Assembly (NCBI GenBank): GCA_003229995.1
Contig: QIGJ01000007.1
Location: 1 to 5,996 of the forward strand
Length of the DNA: 5,996 bases
From: Gammaproteobacteria bacterium
GTDB lineage: Bacteria; Pseudomonadota; Gammaproteobacteria; SZUA-152
Direction: 5' to 3'
The translations under genes were made by a program, and so were the position numbers. Positions 5,641-5,996 of this stretch are shown in pieces. Numbering within the stretch: the first letter of the stretch is position 1; the number at the start of each line of letters is the position of its first letter. The notes beneath the pieces are model-generated. The model was given only the letters and a program-made list of their open reading frames with translations, made no database searches and was not told the origin of the DNA.

Positions 5641-5996
5641 ATGGTTCCTACCTATTACCTGCTCAAACTTCCTTACACCCTGGTCTGGCACATTAAACAC
5701 CGGCTGGGGAAAACCGAAGATGTGGTGCTGTATTGCGCCAATATCCTGGATTATCAAATCTTTGCACCCATCCAGAAATACCTGAAACCGCTCCCTGTGG
5801 TGGCCAAAAACCGTAAAGTCCAACAGGAATTAGTCAGCATAGGCGTAACCGCTTCACGTCTTCCCAGCTTTCCTGAAGGGGTGATCATGTGTCGTCAGGC
5901 AGCCTACCGTTTTCCTGCAACCAACATCAAAAAAATAGGCTTGCGTCATGGTGCATACCATTTCAAGCCCTTTGCCAATCCGGACAGTTACAACCT
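5641..5996 (+). CDS. CDP-glycerol glycerophosphotransferase-like protein (N-terminal part, 3' end outside window)
   Basis: From ATG 5641 the frame is open for 118 codons to the right edge. Residues 1-20 are moderately hydrophobic (YYLLKLPYTLVWHIKH), perhaps a membrane-contacting helix. They are followed by VVLYCANILDYQIFAPIQKY (28-47), a Rossmann-like repeat ending in RLPSFPEGVIMCRQAAYRFP (73-92). KKIGLRHGAYHFKPF (97-111) carries the His-Gly element expected in this family and seen in the neighbour at 1256. This makes a second phospho-polyol transferase-like gene in the locus. It begins 37 bases after the chimeric ORF and is probably cotranscribed with it. The start is not certain: the frame stays open back to 5599, but no upstream ATG exists and only AAAGA (5624-5628) resembles a ribosome binding site. 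A GT-B-fold glycosyltransferase of another family remains possible because the diagnostic C-terminal half is outside the window. Confidence 0.7.
   Translation, partial: MVPTYYLLKLPYTLVWHIKHRLGKTEDVVLYCANILDYQIFAPIQKYLKPLPVVAKNRKVQQELVSIGVTASRLPSFPEGVIMCRQAAYRFPATNIKKIGLRHGAYHFKPFANPDSYN

Noticed and set aside
5138..5823. Minus-strand open frames at 5138-5407, 5319-5609 and 5386-5823
   Set aside because: They oppose plus-strand frames that carry recognisable nucleotidyltransferase and phosphotransferase motifs. Their own products show no family features.

Overview
The window looks like part of a cell-surface (LPS, capsule or exopolysaccharide) locus from a Gram-negative bacterium, most likely a gammaproteobacterium. 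The main evidence is a bifunctional heptose kinase/adenylyltransferase (HldE), which makes the ADP-heptose needed for LPS inner core. Its neighbours encode glycan-modifying enzymes. No rRNA, tRNA, insertion sequence or CRISPR array is visible, and I cannot name the species.

Layout. Positions 1-1085 (minus strand) hold the first 361 codons of hldE, which runs off the left edge. A 170-base divergent intergenic region follows. It contains a perfect 13-bp inverted repeat ending 13 bases before the next start codon. Positions 1256-2344 (plus) encode a complete 362-residue protein of the CDP-glycerol glycerophosphotransferase fold. Positions 2345-3165 are an 821-base AT-rich stretch with no convincing gene but several palindromes, an extended -10 promoter candidate and overlapping hairpin options. 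Positions 3166-5088 (plus) encode a complete 640-residue glutamine-dependent asparagine synthase-type amidotransferase (asnB-like), of the kind often found in O-antigen and exopolysaccharide clusters. A short gap with a weak terminator and a good sigma-70-type promoter leads to 5271-5603. This small in-frame ORF looks like a deletion chimera: its first ~23 residues resemble the start of myo-inositol-1-phosphate synthase and the rest resembles the end of a sugar/inositol-phosphate nucleotidyltransferase. From 5641 to the right edge is the start of a second protein that resembles the CDP-glycerol glycerophosphotransferase family.

How the genes may work together (inference). The two phosphotransferase-like genes and the remnants of inositol-phosphate synthesis and nucleotidyl transfer suggest that an ancestor decorated a surface glycan with a phospho-polyol, perhaps phospho-inositol from CDP-inositol. 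The deletion would have removed the donor-synthesis step here. asnB and its long upstream region are visibly AT-richer than the flanks, which fits later acquisition of an amidation module. The most interesting points are the chimeric ORF with an intact promoter and ribosome binding site, the 13-bp inverted repeat, and the structured 821-base region before asnB.
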